Below are positions 62,529 through 64,000 of a stretch of 64,000 nucleotides of DNA, piece after piece (the stretch's first letter is position 1; every line of letters begins with the position of its first letter). The notes beneath the pieces were generated by a model. That model made no database searches. It was given only the letters and a program-made list of their open reading frames with translations, and was not told where the DNA came from. Source of the DNA: Phlyctochytrium arcticum (Eukaryota > Chytridiomycota > Chytridiomycetes > Chytridiales > Chytridiaceae). The stretch spans positions 558,001-622,000 of the forward strand of contig JAHLKI010000016.1 in assembly GCA_025602905.1 (NCBI GenBank), read 5' to 3'. Position numbers and translations under genes: made by a program.

Positions 62529-62965
62529 TATGCATTCCTGGCATACACTGCTTTTCCAGCCTAAGGATTTTATTGTTTGATCTTTGCTATAATCTACGGG
62601 CCTTAGTCCACTAGATCGATGTCCTTCCGCTCTCACTTCTTCGCTTTATGCGCTACTTTTTTCAGATCACTTCTTTTGAATCTACCTTCCATTCTTATGT
62701 TACTGTTTTTCTGGGTTATTTTGAATGTGTATGTCCTGTATCACAGTTACTCCTCGAAAGAAATTCTCCGCTGTTACCACCCGTTTTCTCGGGAGGAATA
62801 CGATTTTTTTGCTGTACACCCTTCCTTCCCGCCCTTACTATTCAGCATACATTCTTGGCACACACTGCTGATAATTTCATTATTTGATATTTGCGATAAA
62901 CTACGGGTCTTGGTCCAGTAGATCAAAAGTTATTCCGTTTTCCCTTCTTATCTTTATGCGCTATT
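62529..62965 (+). repeat. Degenerate direct duplication, spacing about 315 bp
   Basis: 62529-62653 and 62848-62965 share a series of blocks in order: CATTC(C/T)TGGCA(T/C)ACACTGCT, TTTG(C/A)(T/G)ATAA, CTACGGG(C/T)CTT(A/G)GTCCA(C/G)TAGATC, CTTTATGCGCTA. The copies are clearly related but well diverged. Confidence 0.7.
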
Positions 62966-63074
62966 ACTGTTTTTCTGCCCACCCTTCCTTCCTTTCCTCA
63001 CTATTTATCACTTCTTTTACCACTTTCTCCCAAGGTTGCTTCCACTTCATTTCCAAACTGGCTACTTGTTGAAC

Positions 63075-63250
63075 CATCTTCCAGCAACGGATAAACCCAG
63101 ATTGAGCTTGGCTCGACCGAAGGGAGAGTCAAGCGAACCTCGGATTTGAGCTATCTTCCAGCAACGGATGAGTCCGATCCAGATTCGCTTGACTCTCCAT
63201 TCGGTCGAGCCAAGCTCGGTCTGGATCGGACTCATCCGTTGCTGGAAGAT
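63075..63250. repeat. Interlocked inverted repeats A-B-A'-B'
   Basis: A is 63104-63137, B 63153-63183, A' 63184-63217, B' 63220-63250. A and A' are inverted with 33 of 34 matches; B and B' are inverted with 31 of 31. A partial direct copy of B (CATCTTCCAGCAACGGAT) precedes A at 63075-63092. The two hairpins overlap, so only one, or a pseudoknot, can form at a time. Confidence 0.92.
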
Positions 63251-64000
63251 GGCGAGCCGCGCTATATTACTACTCTCTCAAGGGACATGTACATACCCGG
63301 GGGTATTTTATCCCCACTACGCCCCCCTCATCACGATCCTCTGACTCTCTTTTTCTGACGTTTCACTCATACCCTTCTATTTCCGCTCCTGCGATGATTT
63401 TTTCTTTCTTTCCTCTATATATGTCTATTCTGACGTTCCCTATTCTCTGGTTCCTCGACTTTCTTTCGTCGAGGGAATAACCCATGTGCTTTCAGGTCTT
63501 CTATTTGGTTTTGTTTTGTCCCTCTTAACCTCTTGGCGTTCCTAATCTATGTTTCCGGTTCAGTCTCTTCCAGGTTCCCCTCTTCAAACATAACCTCGCT
63601 TACCGTAACTTTATCACCTCCGCTCCTACTATCTGCAATTGCCGTTTTCCTTCCTCATTCTTGCTTTGTTCTTTCCTTTATTCTTGCCCTCGTACCGCTT
63701 TGACTCATTATTCAGCGTCTATTTTGCTTCAATATTTGAGACCACTTCCGATTTATAGGATACGAAAATACGTCGTTTAAACGTTCCTAAAATTGGTTGC
63801 CTTTCGCCATATGCCTCATCAAATCCAATTCACTCTCTTCTCATTGATTTGCTTGAAATTTCCTTTCGTTGCCCTTCCCCTGTGGTTGGACTGAGATACC
63901 TGCCCCATTGTCTCTTATATCTTCCTTTCTGTGACGGGTTCTGGTTCTTTTATACTAGCGGCAGGCGGCCGAATGACATGTGTCATTGGTCCCTGAGAGC

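Larger units (their letters stand above)
61949..64000. other. Gene-poor, pyrimidine-rich region; former ERI1 upstream DNA
   Basis: About 2 kb with no convincing gene. The plus strand is rich in C and T throughout, giving open frames without domains. The first few hundred bases should be the displaced ERI1 promoter. Contains the degenerate duplication at 62.5-63.0 kb and the inverted repeat cluster at 63.1-63.25 kb. Confidence 0.55.

Noticed and set aside
62203..62921. Overlapping plus-strand frames rich in Phe, Ser and Leu
   Set aside because: They follow from the pyrimidine-rich composition; hydrophobic runs here are not evidence for membrane proteins.

Overview
The window looks like nuclear DNA of a zoosporic (flagellated) fungus, most likely a chytrid. 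Most genes are split by short GT-AG introns (about 47-118 nt, mostly 53-66). Many products have a fungal character. A complete axonemal-type dynein heavy chain implies a cilium, and a decayed Fanzor (eukaryotic TnpB-like) gene fits: an active Fanzor is known from the chytrid Spizellomyces punctatus. The species itself cannot be read from the sequence. I built exon models by hand; for nearly all genes the exon lengths sum to a multiple of three and family motifs run across the joins.

Layout. 1-8849 (-): neurofibromin/IRA-type RasGAP, cut by the window start. 9907-24285 (+): ten-exon dynein heavy chain with a degenerate AAA1 site. 25484-27239 (+): RNF34/RFFL-type E3 ligase. 27542-28446 (+): SAP18. 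28561-30347 (-): SLU7 splicing factor. 30902-33060 (-): SAMHD1-like HD dNTPase with a 7-nt microexon. 34844-36714 (+): four-finger C2H2 factor. 36.9-38.7 kb: tandem repeats with a doubtful gene. 38978-40770 (+): MYND/MSS51-like protein. 40803-42556 (-) and 42664-43320 (+): PLP aminotransferase and isochorismatase-fold protein sharing a 107-bp promoter. 44442-46727 (+): RRM/coiled-coil protein. 48099-49669 (+): membrane-anchored neutral sphingomyelinase-like enzyme. 50091-51075 (-) and 51237-52172 (+): GPATCH4-like and RbfA-like ribosome factors, divergent across 161 bp holding a CACGTG box. 52365-54427 (-): bHLH-zipper factor.

From about 54.6 kb the window is an accessory region. A frameshifted Fanzor pseudogene (54721-56797) lies between related direct repeats. 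Next comes an ERI1-type 3'-5' exoribonuclease (57442-58548, -). A MULE transposon (58586-61940; 92-bp inverted repeats, 8-bp target duplication, FAR1/MULE/zinc-knuckle transposase with one frameshift) has inserted 30 bp upstream of the ERI1 start codon, separating this small-RNA exonuclease from its original upstream DNA. The last 2 kb has no convincing gene but holds degenerate duplications and an interlocked A-B-A'-B' inverted repeat.

The genes form no single pathway. Recurring themes are RNA processing (SLU7, ERI1, RRM protein, GPATCH4, RbfA), Ras/ubiquitin/transcription control, and mobile DNA. The strongest 'system' candidates are the Fanzor remnant with its flanking repeats, and the MULE/ERI1 junction.
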